DNA from: Hippasteria phrygiana
Taxonomy: Eukaryota; Echinodermata; Asteroidea; Valvatida; Goniasteridae
NCBI GenBank assembly: GCA_037893225.1
Contig: JAZGUH010000002.1
Span: 124,001-188,000, forward strand
Reading direction: 5' to 3'
Length of the DNA stretch: 64,000 nt
Part shown: piece after piece, positions 39,662-54,220 of the stretch
Layout of the letters: each line of letters starts with the position of its first letter
How positions within the stretch are numbered: the first letter of the stretch is position 1
Made by a program: the position numbers and the translations under genes
Notes under the pieces: generated by a model
The model's input: only the letters and a program-made list of their open reading frames with translations
Told to the model about the DNA's origin: nothing
Databases searched by the model: none

Positions 39662-42600
39662 ATGAAATATCAACCAAATTCAGTAATTTTGACATGTATG
39701 GATAGCTTAGATCTGGCGCTACATGTTGCAATTATCGGCGGCTTCTTAGAGTTAACACTTGTGGAGAAAATTCAAACCTCGCAATGTTTATTTTCTTCCC
39801 GGCCACCATTTGTGTGCAGATTACCTTTTATTGATTGCTCCATGCCTGTCAAACTCCCTGGGGTATGGACTTGCTTTACTCATTCATAATTGCATGAAAT
39901 ATCAACCAAATTCAGTAATTTTGACATGTATGGATAGCTTAGATCTGGCGCTACATGTTGCAATTATCGGCGGCTTCTTAGAGTTAACACTTGTGGAGAA
40001 AATTCAAACCTCGCAATGTTTATTTTCTTCCCGGCCACCATCTGTGTGCAGATTACCTTTTATTTATTGCTCCATGCCTGTCAAATTCCCTGGGGTATGA
40101 CTTGCTTTACTCATTCATAATTGCATGAAATATCAACCAAATTCAGTAATTTTGACATGTATGGATAGCTTAGATCTGGCGCTACATGTTGCAATTATCG
40201 GCGGCTTCTTAGAGTTAAAACATGTGGAGAAAATTCAAACCTCGCAATGTTTATTTTCTTTCCGGCCAACATCTGTGTGCATATTACCTTCTATTTATTG
40301 CTCCATGCCTGTCAAATTCCCTGGGGTATGACTTGCTTTACTCATTCATAATTGCATGAAATATCAACCAAATTCAGTAATTTTGACATGTATCGATAGC
40401 TTAGATCTGGCGCTACATGTTGCAATTATCGGCGGCTTCTTAGAGTTAAAACTTGTGGAGAAAATTCAAACCTCGCAATGTTTATTTTCTTTCCGGCCAA
40501 CATCTGTGTGCGTATTACCTTCTATTTATTGCTCCATGCCTGTCAAATTCCCTGGGGTATGACTTGCTTTACTCATTCATAATTGCATGAAATATCAACC
40601 AAATTCAGTAATTTTGACATGTATGGATAGCTTAGATCTGGCGCTACATGTTGCAATTACCGGCGGCTTCTTAGAGTTAAAACTTGTGGAGAAAATTCAA
40701 ACCTCGCAATGTTTATTTTCTTTCCGGCCAACATCTGTGTACATGTTACCGTCTATTTATTGCTCCATGCATGTCAAATTCCCTGGGGTATGGACTTGCT
40801 TTACTCATTCATAATTGCATGAAATATCAACCAAATTCAGTAATTTTGACATGTATGGATAGCTTAGATCTGGCGCTACGTGTTGCAATTATCGGCGGCT
40901 TCTTAGAGTTAAAACATGTGGAGAAAATTCAAACCTCGCAATGTTTATTTTCTTTCCGGCCAACATCTGTGTGCATATTACCTTCTATTTATTGCTCCAT
41001 GCCTGTCAAATTCCCTGGGGTATGACTTGCTTTACTCATTCATAATTGCATGAAATATCAACCAAATTCAGTAATTTTGACATGTATGGATAGCTTAGAT
41101 CTGGCGCTACATGTTGCAATTATCGGCGGCTTCTTAGAGTTAAAACATGTGGAGAAAATTCAAACCTCGCAATGTTTATTTTCTTTCCGGCCAACATCTG
41201 TGTACATGTTACCGTCTATTTATTGCTCTATGCATGTCAAATTCCCTGGGGTATGGACTTGCTTTACTCATTCATGATTGCATGAAATATCAACCAAATT
41301 CAGTAATTTTGACATGTATGGATAGCTTAGATCTGGCGCTACATGTTGCAATTATCGGCGGCTTCTTAGAGTTAAAACTTGTGGAGAAAATTCAAACCTC
41401 GCAATGTTTATTTTCTTCCCGGCCACCATCTGTGTGCAGATTACCTTTTATTGATTGCTCCATGCCTGTCAAACTCCCTGAGGTATGGACTTGCTTTACT
41501 CATTCATAATTGCATGAAATATCAACCAAATTCAGTAATTTTGACATGTATGGATAGCTTAGATCTGGCGCTACATGTTGCAATCATCGGCGGCTTCTTA
41601 GAGTTAAAACTTGTGGAGAAAATCCTAACCTCGCAATGTTTATTTTCTTTCCGGCCAACATCTGTGTGCATATTACCTTCTATTTATTGCTCCATGCCTG
41701 TCAAATTCCCTGGGGTATGACTTGCTTTACTCATTCATAATTGCATGAAATATCAACCAAATTCAGTAATTTTGACATGTATGGATAGCTTAGATCTGGC
41801 GCTACATGTTGCAATTATCGGCGGCTTCTTAGAGTTAAAACATGTGGAGAAAATTCAAACCTCGCAATGTTTATTTTCTTTCCGGCCAACATCTGTGTGC
41901 ATATTACCTTCTATTTATTGCTCCATGCCTGTCAAATTCCCTGGGGTATGACTTGCTTTACTCATTCATAATTGCATGAAATATCAACCAAATTCAGTAA
42001 TTTTGACATGTATGGATAGCTTAGATCTGGCGCTACATGTTGCAATTATCGGCGGCTTCTTAGAGTTAACACTTGTGGAGAAAATTCAAACCTCGCAATG
42101 TTTATTTTCTTTCCGGCCAACATCTGTGTACATGTTACCGTCTATTTTTTGCTCCATGCATGTCAAATTCCCTGGGGTATGGACTTGCTTTACTCATTCA
42201 TAATTGCATGAAATATCAACCAAATTCAGTAATTTTGACATGTATGGATAGCTTAGATCTGGCGCTACATGTTGCAATTATCGGCGGCTTCTTAGAGTTA
42301 ACACTTGTGGAGAAAATTCAAACCTCGCAATGTTTATTTTCTTCCCGGCCACCATTTGTGTGCAGATTACCTTTTATTGATTGCTCCATGCCTGTCAAAC
42401 TCCCTGGGGTATGGACTTGCTTTACTCATTCATAATTGCATGAAATATCAACCAAATTCAGTAATTTTGACATGTATCGATAGCTTAGATCTGGCGCTAC
42501 ATGTTGCAATTATCGGCGGCTTCTTAGAGTTAAAACTTGTGGAGAAAATTCAAACCTCGCAATGTTTATTTTCTTTCCGGCCAACATCTGTGTACATGTT

Positions 42601-45600
42601 ACCGTCTATTTATTGCTCCATGCATGTCAAATTCCCTGGGGTATGGACTTGCTTTACTCATTCATAATTGCATGAAATATCAACCAAATTCAGTAATTTT
42701 GACATGTATGGATAGCTTAGATCTGGCGCTACGTGTTGCAATTATCGGCGGCTTCTTAGAGTTAAAACATGTGGAGAAAATTCAAACCTCGCAATGTTTA
42801 TTTTCTTTCCGGCCAACATCTGTGTGCATATTACCTTCTATTTATTGCTCCATGCCTGTCAAACTCCCTGGGGTATGACTTGCTTTACTCATTCATAATT
42901 GCATGAAATATCAACCAAATTCAGTAATTTTGACATGTATGGATAGCTTAGATCTGGCGCTACATGTTGCAATCATCGGCGGCTTCTTAGAGTTAAAACT
43001 TGTGGAGAAAATCCTAACCTCGCAATGTTTATTTTCTTTCCGGCCAACATCTGTGTGCATATTACCTTCTATTTATTGCTCCATGCCTGTCAAATTCCCT
43101 GGGGTATGACTTGCTTTACTCATTCATAATTGCATGAAATATCAACCAAATTCAGTAATTTTGACATGTATGGATAGCTTAGATCTGGCGCTACATGTTG
43201 CAATTATCGGCGGCTTCTTAGAGTTAAAACATGTGGAGAAAATTCAAACCTCGCAATGTTTATTTTCTTTCCGGCCAACATCTGTGTGCATATTACCTTC
43301 TATTTATTGCTCCATGCCTGTCAAATTCCCTGGGTTATGACTTGCTTTACTCATTCATAATTGCAAATTCAGTAATTTTGACATGTATGGATAGCTTAGA
43401 TCTGGCGCTACATGTTGCAATTATCGGCGGCTTCTTAGAGTTAACACTTGTGGAGAAAATTCAAACCTCGCAATGTTTATTTTCTTTCCGGCCAACATCT
43501 GTGTACATGTTACCGTCTATTTTTTGCTCCATGCATGTCAAATTCCCTGGGGTATGGACTTGCTTTACTCATTCATAATTGCATGAAATATCAACCAAAT
43601 TCAGTAATTTTGACATGTATGGATAGCTTAGATCTGGCGCTACATGTTGCAATTATCGGCGGCTTCTTAGAGTTAACACTTGTGGAGAAAATTCAAACCT
43701 CGCAATGTTTATTTTCTTCCCGGCCACCATTTGTGTGCAGATTACCTTTTATTGATTGCTCCATGCCTGTCAAACTCCCTGGGGTATGGACTTGCTTTAC
43801 TCATTCATAATTGCATGAAATATCAACCAAATTCAGTAATTTTGACATGTATCGATAGCTTAGATTTGGCGCTACATGTTGCAATTATCGGCGGCTTCTT
43901 AGAGTTAAAACTTGTGGAGAAAATTCAAACCTCGCAATGTTTATTTTCTTTCCGGCCAACATCTGTGTGCGTATTACCTTCTATTTATTGCTCCATGCCT
44001 GTCAAATTCCCTGGGGTATGACTTGCTTTACTCATTCATAATTGCATGAAATATCAACCAAATTCAGTAATTTTGACATGTATGGATAGCTTAGATCTGG
44101 CGCTACATGTTGCAATTACCGGCGGCTTCTTAGAGTTAAAACTTGTGGAGAAAATTCAAACCTCGCAATGTTTATTTTCTTTCCGGCCAACATCTGTGTA
44201 CATGTTACCGTCTATTTATTGCTCCATGCATGTCAAATTCCCTGGGGTATGGACTTGCTTTACTCATTCATAATTGCATGAAATATCAACCAAATTCAGT
44301 AATTTTGACATGTATGGATAGCTTAGATCTGGCGCTACGTGTTGCAATTATCGGCGGCTTCTTAGAGTTAAAACATGTGGAGAAAATTCAAACCTCGCAA
44401 TGTTTATTTTCTTTCCGGCCAACATCTGTGTGCATATTACCTTCTATTTATTGCTCCATGCCTGTCAAATTCCCTGGGGTATGACTTGCTTTACTCATTC
44501 ATAATTGCATGAAATATCAACCAAATTCAGTAATTTTGACATGTATGGATAGCTTAGATCTGGCGCTACATGTTGCAATTATCGGCGGCTTCTTAGAGTT
44601 AAAACATGTGGAGAAAATTCAAACCTCGCAATGTTTATTTTCTTTCCGGCCAACATCTGTGTGCATATTACCTTCTATTTATTGCTCCATGCCTGTCAAA
44701 TTCCCTGGGGTATGACTTGCTTTACTCATTCATAATTGCATGAAATATCAACCAAATTCAGTAATTTTGACATGTATGGATAGCTTAGATCTGGCGCTAC
44801 ATGTTGCAATTACCGGCGGCTTCTTAGAGTTAAAACTTGTGGAGAAAATTCAAACCTCGCAATGTTTATTTTCTTTCCGGCCAACATCTGTGTACATGTT
44901 ACCGTCTATTTATTGCTCCATGCATGTCAAATTCCCTGGGGTATGGACTTGCTTTACTCATTCATAATTGCATGAAATATCAACCAAATTCAGTAATTTT
45001 GACATGTATGGATAGCTTAGATCTGGCGCTACGTGTTGCAATTATCGGCGGCTTCTTAGAGTTAAAACATGTGGAGAAAATTCAAACCTCGCAATGTTTA
45101 TTTTCTTTCCGGCCAACATCTGTGTGCATATTACCTTCTATTTATTGCTCCATGCCTGTCAAATTCCCTGGGGTATGACTTGCTTTACTCATTCATAATT
45201 GCATGAAATATCAACCAAATTCAGTAATTTTGACATGTATGGATAGCTTAGATCTGGCGCTACATGTTGCAATTATCGGCGGCTTCTTAGAGTTAAAACA
45301 TGTGGAGAAAATTCAAACCTCGCAATGTTTATTTTCTTTCCGGCCAACATCTGTGTGCATATTACCTTCTATTTATTGCTCCATGCCTGTCAAATTCCCT
45401 GGGGTATGACTTGCTTTACTCATTCATAATTGCATGAAATATCAACCAAATTCAGTAATTTTGACATGTATGGATAGCTTAGATCTGGCGCTACATGTTG
45501 CAATTATCGGCGGCTTCTTAGAGTTAACACTTGTGGAGAAAATTCAAACCTCGCAATGTTTATTTTCTTCCCGGCCACCATCTGTGTGCAGATTACCTTT

Positions 45601-46129
45601 TATTTATTGCTCCATGCCTGTCAAATTCCCTAGGATATGGACTTGCTTTACTCATTCATAATTGCATGAAATATCAACCAAATTCAGTAATTTTGACATG
45701 TATGGATAGCTTAGATCTGGCGCTACATGTTGCAATTATCGGCGGCTTCTTAGAGTTAACACTTGTGGAGAAAATTCAAACCTCGCAATGTTTATTTTCT
45801 TCCCGGCCACCATTTGTGTGCAGATTACCTTTTATTGATTGCTCCATGCCTGTCAAACTCCCTGGGGTATGGACTTGCTTTACTCATTCATAATTGCATG
45901 AAATATCAACCAAATTCAGTAATTTTGACATGTATCGATAGCTTAGATCTGGCGCTACATGTTGCAATTATCGGCGGCTTCTTAGAGTTAAAACTTGTGG
46001 AGAAAATTCAAACCTCGCAATGTTTATTTTCTTTCCGGCCAACATCTGTGTGCGTATTACCTTCTATTTATTGCTCCATGCCTGTCAAATTCCCTGGGAT
46101 ATGGACTTGCTTTACTCATTCATAATTGC
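39662..46129 (+). repeat. Right super-HOR copy 1: 28 monomers, 6468 bp
   Basis: Order is D R B L* T E P' F A B G D U E A B V D L* T E B T E B Hpri D L*. U (42440) joins an L* front (ATCGAT) to a T/P rear ('gtacatgtta'). V (43365) is a 218-bp deleted G. T-E-B is tandemly duplicated at 44046-44739 and 44740-45433 (694 bp each). Hpri (45434) has CCTAGG. The last L* (45898) ends in 'ctgggatatgg' like H. A private C to T at 43866 removes one AGATCT site. Confidence 0.9.
43365..43582 (+). repeat. Class V monomer, 218 bp (14-bp deletion)
   Basis: The join 'ttgcaaattcag' at 43361-43372 replaces 'ttgca', then 14 bases, then 'aattcag'. The lost stretch includes the ATG of the monomer-long open frame. 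A CA dinucleotide occurs at both ends of the lost stretch, so short microhomology may have been used. The rest is an ordinary class G. The preceding monomer (43134) also carries a linked 'gggttatgac' change at +202. Confidence 0.94.
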
Positions 46130-48212
46130 ATGAAATATCAACCAAATTCAGTAATTTTGACATGTATGGATAGCTTAGATCTGGCGCTACATGTTGCAAT
46201 TATCGGCGGCTTCTTAGAGTTAACACTTGTGGAGAAAATTCAAACCTCGCAATGTTTATTTTCTTCCCGGCCACCATTTGTGTGCAGATTACCTTTTATT
46301 GATTGCTCCATGCCTGTCAAACTCCCTGGGGTATGGACTTGCTTTACTCATTCATAATTGCATGAAATATCAACCAAATTCAGTAATTTTGACATGTATG
46401 GATAGCTTAGATCTGGCGCTACATGTTGCAATTATCGGCGGCTTCTTAGAGTTAACACTTGTGGAGAAAATTCAAACCTCGCAATGTTTATTTTCTTCCC
46501 GGCCACCATCTGTGTGCAGATTACCTTTTATTTATTGCTCCATGCCTGTCAAATTCCCTGGGGTATGACTTGCTTTACTCATTCATAATTGCATGAAATA
46601 TCAACCAAATTCAGTAATTTTGACATGTATGGATAGCTTAGATCTGGCGCTACATGTTGCAATTATCGGCGGCTTCTTAGAGTTAAAACATGTGGAGAAA
46701 ATTCAAACCTCGCAATGTTTATTTTCTTTCCGGCCAACATCTGTGTGCATATTACCTTCTATTTATTGCTCCATGCCTGTCAAATTCCCTGGGGTATGAC
46801 TTGCTTTACTCATTCATAATTGCATGAAATATCAACCAAATTCAGTAATTTTGACATGTATCGATAGCTTAGATCTGGCGCTACATGTTGCAATTATCGG
46901 CGGCTTCTTAGAGTTAAAACTTGTGGAGAAAATTCAAACCTCGCAATGTTTATTTTCTTTCCGGCCAACATCTGTGTGCGTATTACCTTCTATTTATTGC
47001 TCCATGCCTGTCAAATTCCCTGGGGTATGACTTGCTTTACTCATTCATAATTGCATGAAATATCAACCAAATTCAGTAATTTTGACATGTATGGATAGCT
47101 TAGATCTGGCGCTACATGTTGCAATTACCGGCGGCTTCTTAGAGTTAAAACTTGTGGAGAAAATTCAAACCTCGCAATGTTTATTTTCTTTCCGGCCAAC
47201 ATCTGTGTACATGTTACCGTCTATTTATTGCTCCATGCATGTCAAATTCCCTGGGGTATGGACTTGCTTTACTCATTCATAATTGCATGAAATATCAACC
47301 AAATTCAGTAATTTTGACATGTATGGATAGCTTAGATCTGGCGCTACGTGTTGCAATTATCGGCGGCTTCTTAGAGTTAAAACATGTGGAGAAAATTCAA
47401 ACCTCGCAATGTTTATTTTCTTTCCGGCCAACATCTGTGTGCATATTACCTTCTATTTATTGCTCCATGCCTGTCAAATTCCCTGGGGTATGACTTGCTT
47501 TACTCATTCATAATTGCATGAAATATCAACCAAATTCAGTAATTTTGACATGTATGGATAGCTTAGATCTGGCGCTACATGTTGCAATTATCGGCGGCTT
47601 CTTAGAGTTAAAACATGTGGAGAAAATTCAAACCTCGCAATGTTTATTTTCTTTCCGGCCAACATCTGTGTACATGTTACCGTCTATTTATTGCTCTATG
47701 CATGTCAAATTCCCTGGGGTATGGACTTGCTTTACTCATTCATGATTGCATGAAATATCAACCAAATTCAGTAATTTTGACATGTATGGATAGCTTAGAT
47801 CTGGCGCTACATGTTGCAATTATCGGCGGCTTCTTAGAGTTAAAACTTGTGGAGAAAATTCAAACCTCGCAATGTTTATTTTCTTCCCGGCCACCATCTG
47901 TGTGCAGATTACCTTTTATTGATTGCTCCATGCCTGTCAAACTCCCTGAGGTATGGACTTGCTTTACTCATTCATAATTGCATGAAATATCAACCAAATT
48001 CAGTAATTTTGACATGTATGGATAGCTTAGATCTGGCGCTACATGTTGCAATCATCGGCGGCTTCTTAGAGTTAAAACTTGTGGAGAAAATCCTAACCTC
48101 GCAATGTTTATTTTCTTTCCGGCCAACATCTGTGTGCATATTACCTTCTATTTATTGCTCCATGCCTGTCAAATTCCCTGGGGTATGACTTGCTTTACTC
48201 ATTCATAATTGC
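46130..48212 (+). repeat. Nine monomers D R B L* T E P' F A
   Basis: Starts are 46130, 46362, 46593, 46824, 47055, 47287, 47518, 47750 and 47982. It matches 39662-41744 at offset 6468 and forms the start of the second right super-HOR copy. Confidence 0.9.
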
Positions 48213-51200
48213 ATGAAATATCAACCAAATTCAGTAATTTTGACATGTATGGATAGCTTAGATCTGGCGCTACATGTTGCAATTATCGGCGGCTTCTTAG
48301 AGTTAAAACATGTGGAGAAAATTCAAACCTCGCAATGTTTATTTTCTTTCCGGCCAACATCTGTGTGCATATTACCTTCTATTTATTGCTCCATGCCTGT
48401 CAAATTCCCTGGGGTATGACTTGCTTTACTCATTCATAATTGCATGAAATATCAACCAAATTCAGTAATTTTGACATGTATGGATAGCTTAGATCTGGCG
48501 CTACATGTTGCAATTATCGGCGGCTTCTTAGAGTTAACACTTGTGGAGAAAATTCAAACCTCGCAATGTTTATTTTCTTTCCGGCCAACATCTGTGTACA
48601 TGTTACCGTCTATTTTTTGCTCCATGCATGTCAAATTCCCTGGGGTATGGACTTGCTTTACTCATTCATAATTGCATGAAATATCAACCAAATTCAGTAC
48701 TTTTGACATGTATGGATAGCTTAGATCTGGCGCTACATGTTGCAATTATCGGCGGCTTCTTAGAGTTAACACTTGTGGAGAAAATTCAAACCTCGCAATG
48801 TTTATTTTCTTCCCGGCCACCATTTGTGTGCAGATTACCTTTTATTGATTGCTCCATGCCTGTCAAACTCCCTGGGGTATGGACTTGCTTTACTCATTCA
48901 TAATTGCATGAAATATCAACCAAATTCAGTAATTTTGACATGTATCGATAGCTTAGATCTGGCGCTACATGTTGCAATTATCGGCGGCTTCTTAGAGTTA
49001 AAACTTGTGGAGAAAATTCAAACCTCGCAATGTTTATTTTCTTTCCGGCCAACATCTGTGTACATGTTACCGTCTATTTATTGCTCCATGCATGTCAAAT
49101 TCCCTGGGGTATGGACTTGCTTTACTCATTCATAATTGCATGAAATATCAACCAAATTCAGTAATTTTGACATGTATGGATAGCTTAGATCTGGCGCTAC
49201 GTGTTGCAATTATCGGCGGCTTCTTAGAGTTAAAACATGTGGAGAAAATTCAAACCTCGCAATGTTTATTTTCTTTCCGGCCAACATCTGTGTGCATATT
49301 ACCTTCTATTTATTGCTCCATGCCTGTCAAACTCCCTGGGGTATGACTTGCTTTACTCATTCATAATTGCATGAAATATCAACCAAATTCAGTAATTTTG
49401 ACATGTATGGATAGCTTAGATCTGGCGCTACATGTTGCAATCATCGGCGGCTTCTTAGAGTTAAAACTTGTGGAGAAAATCCTAACCTCGCAATGTTTAT
49501 TTTCTTTCCGGCCAACATCTGTGTGCATATTACCTTCTATTTATTGCTCCATGCCTGTCAAATTCCCTGGGGTATGACTTGCTTTACTCATTCATAATTG
49601 CATGAAATATCAACCAAATTCAGTAATTTTGACATGTATGGATAGCTTAGATCTGGCGCTACATGTTGCAATTATCGGCGGCTTCTTAGAGTTAAAACAT
49701 GTGGAGAAAATTCAAACCTCGCAATGTTTATTTTCTTTCCGGCCAACATCTGTGTGCATATTACCTTCTATTTATTGCTCCATGCCTGTCAAATTCCCTG
49801 GGTTATGACTTGCTTTACTCATTCATAATTGCAAATTCAGTAATTTTGACATGTATGGATAGCTTAGATCTGGCGCTACATGTTGCAATTATCGGCGGCT
49901 TCTTAGAGTTAACACTTGTGGAGAAAATTCAAACCTCGCAATGTTTATTTTCTTTCCGGCCAACATCTGTGTACATGTTACCGTCTATTTTTTGCTCCAT
50001 GCATGTCAAATTCCCTGGGGTATGGACTTGCTTTACTCATTCATAATTGCATGAAATATCAACCAAATTCAGTAATTTTGACATGTATGGATAGCTTAGA
50101 TCTGGCGCTACATGTTGCAATTATCGGCGGCTTCTTAGAGTTAACACTTGTGGAGAAAATTCAAACCTCGCAATGTTTATTTTCTTCCCGGCCACCATTT
50201 GTGTGCAGATTACCTTTTATTGATTGCTCCATGCCTGTCAAACTCCCTGGGGTATGGACTTGCTTTACTCATTCATAATTGCATGAAATATCAACCAAAT
50301 TCAGTAATTTTGACATGTATGGATAGCTTAGATCTGGCGCTACATGTTGCAATTACCGGCGGCTTCTTAGAGTTAAAACTTGTGGAGAAAATTCAAACCT
50401 CGCAATGTTTATTTTCTTTCCGGCCAACATCTGTGTACATGTTACCGTCTATTTATTGCTCCATGCATGTCAAATTCCCTGGGGTATGGACTTGCTTTAC
50501 TCATTCATAATTGCATGAAATATCAACCAAATTCAGTAATTTTGACATGTATGGATAGCTTAGATCTGGCGCTACGTGTTGCAATTATCGGCGGCTTCTT
50601 AGAGTTAAAACATGTGGAGAAAATTCAAACCTCGCAATGTTTATTTTCTTTCCGGCCAACATCTGTGTGCATATTACCTTCTATTTATTGCTCCATGCCT
50701 GTCAAATTCCCTGGGGTATGACTTGCTTTACTCATTCATAATTGCATGAAATATCAACCAAATTCAGTAATTTTGACATGTATGGATAGCTTAGATCTGG
50801 CGCTACATGTTGCAATTATCGGCGGCTTCTTAGAGTTAAAACATGTGGAGAAAATTCAAACCTCGCAATGTTTATTTTCTTTCCGGCCAACATCTGTGTG
50901 CATATTACCTTCTATTTATTGCTCCATGCCTGTCAAATTCCCTGGGGTATGACTTGCTTTACTCATTCATAATTGCATGAAATATCAACCAAATTCAGTA
51001 ATTTTGACATGTATGGATAGCTTAGATCTGGCGCTACATGTTGCAATTATCGGCGGCTTCTTAGAGTTAACACTTGTGGAGAAAATTCAAACCTCGCAAT
51101 GTTTATTTTCTTCCCGGCCACCATCTGTGTGCAGATTACCTTTTATTTATTGCTCCATGCCTGTCAAATTCCCTAGGATATGGACTTGCTTTACTCATTC

Positions 51201-54200
51201 ATAATTGCATGAAATATCAACCAAATTCAGTAATTTTGACATGTATGGATAGCTTAGATCTGGCGCTACATGTTGCAATTATCGGCGGCTTCTTAGAGTT
51301 AACACTTGTGGAGAAAATTCAAACCTCGCAATGTTTATTTTCTTCCCGGCCACCATTTGTGTGCAGATTACCTTTTATTGATTGCTCCATGCCTGTCAAA
51401 CTCCCTGGGGTATGGACTTGCTTTACTCATTCATAATTGCATGAAATATCAACCAAATTCAGTAATTTTGACATGTATCGATAGCTTAGATCTGGCGCTA
51501 CATGTTGCAATTATCGGCGGCTTCTTAGAGTTAAAACTTGTGGAGAAAATTCAAACCTCGCAATGTATATTTTCTTTCCGGCCAACATCTGTGTGCGTAT
51601 TACCTTCTATTTATTGCTCCATGCCTGTCAAATTCCCTGGGGTATGACTTGCTTTACTCATTCATAATTGCATGAAATATCAACCACATTCAGTAATTTT
51701 GACATGTATGGATAGCTTAGATCTGGCGCTACATGTTGCAATTACCGGCGGCTTCTTAGAGTTAAAACTTGTGGAGAAAATTCAAACCTCGCAATGTTTA
51801 TTTTCTTTCCGGCCAACATCTGTGTACATGTTACCGTCTATTTATTGCTCCATGCATGTCAAATTCCCTGGGGTATGGACTTGCTTTACTCATTCATAAT
51901 TGCATGAAATATCAACCAAATTCAGTAATTTTGACATGTATGGATAGCTTAGATCTGGCGCTACGTGTTGCAATTATCGGCGGCTTCTTAGAGTTAAAAC
52001 ATGTGGAGAAAATTCAAACCTCGCAATGTTTATTTTCTTTCCGGCCAACATCTGTGTGCAGATTACCTTTTATTTATTGCTCCATGCCTGTCAAATTCCC
52101 TGGGATATGGACTTGCTTTACTCATTCATAATTGCATGAAATATCAACCAAATTCAGTAATTTTGACATGTATGGATAGCTTAGATCTGGCGCTACATGT
52201 TGCAATTATCGGCGGCTTCTTAGAGTTAACACTTGTGGAGAAAATTCAAACCTCGCAATGTTTATTTTCTTCCCGGCCACCATTTGTGTGCAGATTACCT
52301 TTTATTGATTGCTCCATGCCTGTCAAACTCCCTGGGGTATGGACTTGCTTTACTCATTCATAATTGCATGAAATATCAACCAAATTCAGTAATTTTGACA
52401 TGTATCGATAGCTTAGATCTGGCGCTACATGTTGCAATTATCGGCGGCTTCTTAGAGTTAAAACTTGTGGAGAAAATTCAAACCTCGCAATGTTTATTTT
52501 CTTTCCGGCCAACATCTGTGTGCGTATTACCTTCTATTTATTGCTCCATGCCTGTCAAATTCCCTGGGGTATGACTTGCTTTACTCATTCATAATTGCAT
52601 GAAATATCAACCAAATTCAGTAATTTTGACATGTATGGATAGCTTAGATCTGGCGCTACATGTTGCAATTACCGGCGGCTTCTTAGAGTTAAAACTTGTG
52701 GAGAAAATTCAAACCTCGCAATGTTTATTTTCTTTCCGGCCAACATCTGTGTACATGTTACCGTCTATTTATTGCTCCATGCATGTCAAATTCCCTGGGG
52801 TATGGACTTGCTTTACTCATTCATAATTGCATGAAATATCAACCAAATTCAGTAATTTTGACATGTATGGATAGCTTAGATCTGGCGCTACGTGTTGCAA
52901 TTATCGGCGGCTTCTTAGAGTTAAAACATGTGGAGAAAATTCAAACCTCGCAATGTTTATTTTCTTTCCGGCCAACATCTGTGTGCATATTACCTTCTAT
53001 TTATTGCTCCATGCCTGTCAAATTCCCTGGGGTATGACTTGCTTTACTCATTCATAATTGCATGAAATATCAACCAAATTCAGTAATTTTGACATGTATG
53101 GATAGCTTAGATCTGGCGCTACATGTTGCAATTATCGGCGGCTTCTTAGAGTTAACACTTGTGGAGAAAATTCAAACCTCGCAATGTTTATTTTCTTCCC
53201 GGCCACCATCTGTGTGCAGATTACCTTTTATTTATTGCTCCATGCCTGTCAAATTCCCTGGGGTATGGACTTGCTTTACTCATTCATAATTGCATGAAAT
53301 ATCAACCAAATTCAGTAATTTTGACATGTATGGATAGCTTAGATCTGGCGCTACATGTTGCAATTATCGGCGGCTTCTTAGAGTTAACACTTGTGGAGAA
53401 AATTCAAACCTCGCAATGTTTATTTTCTTCCCGGCCACCATCTGTGTGCGTATTACCTTCTATTTATTGCTCCATGCCTGTCAAATTCCCTGGGGTATGA
53501 CTTGCTTTACTCATTCATAATTGCATGAAATATCAACCAAATTCAGTAATTTTGACATGTATGGATAGCTTAGATCTGGCGCTACATGTTGCAATCATCG
53601 GCGGCTTCTTAGAGTTAAAACTTGTGGAGAAAATTCAAACCTCGCAATGTTTATTTTCTTCCCGGCCACCATCTGTGTGCAGATTACCTTTTATTTATTG
53701 CTCCATGCCTGTCAAATTCCCTGGGATATGGACTTGCTTTACTCATTCATAATTGCATGAAATATCAACCAAATTCAGTAATTTTGACATGTATGGATAG
53801 CTTAGATCTGGCGCTACATGTTGCAATTATCGGCGGCTTCTTAGAGTTAACACTTGTGGAGAAAATTCAAACCTCGCAATGTTTATTTTCTTCCCGGCCA
53901 CCATTTGTGTGCAGATTACCTTTTATTGATTGCTCCATGCCTGTCAAACTCCCTGGGGTATGGACTTGCTTTACTCATTCATAATTGCATGAAATATCAA
54001 CCAAATTCAGTAATTTTGACATGTATCGATAGCTTAGATCTGGTGCTACATGTTGCAATTATCGGCGGCTTCTTAGAGTTAAAACTTGTGGAGAAAATTC
54101 AAACCTCGCAATGTTTATTTTCTTTCCGGCCAACATCTGTGTGCGTATTACCTTCTATTTATTGCTCCATGCCTGTCAAATTCCCTGGGGTATGGACTTG

Positions 54201-54220
54201 CTTTACTCATTCATAATTGC
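48213..54220 (+). repeat. Right super-HOR: 26 monomers, 6008 bp
   Basis: Order is B G D U E A B V D T E B Hpri D L* T E/H D L* T E H X Y D L*. V is at 49833-50050. E/H (51904) has the E front (CTACGTG) and the H rear. X (53294) has an H front and an L rear ('gtgcgtatta'). Y (53525) has 'ttaaaacttg' with an H rear. Marks shared with the next copy are T to A at 51567 and A to C at 51687. Private marks are A to C at 48700 and C to T at 54044. Confidence 0.91.
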
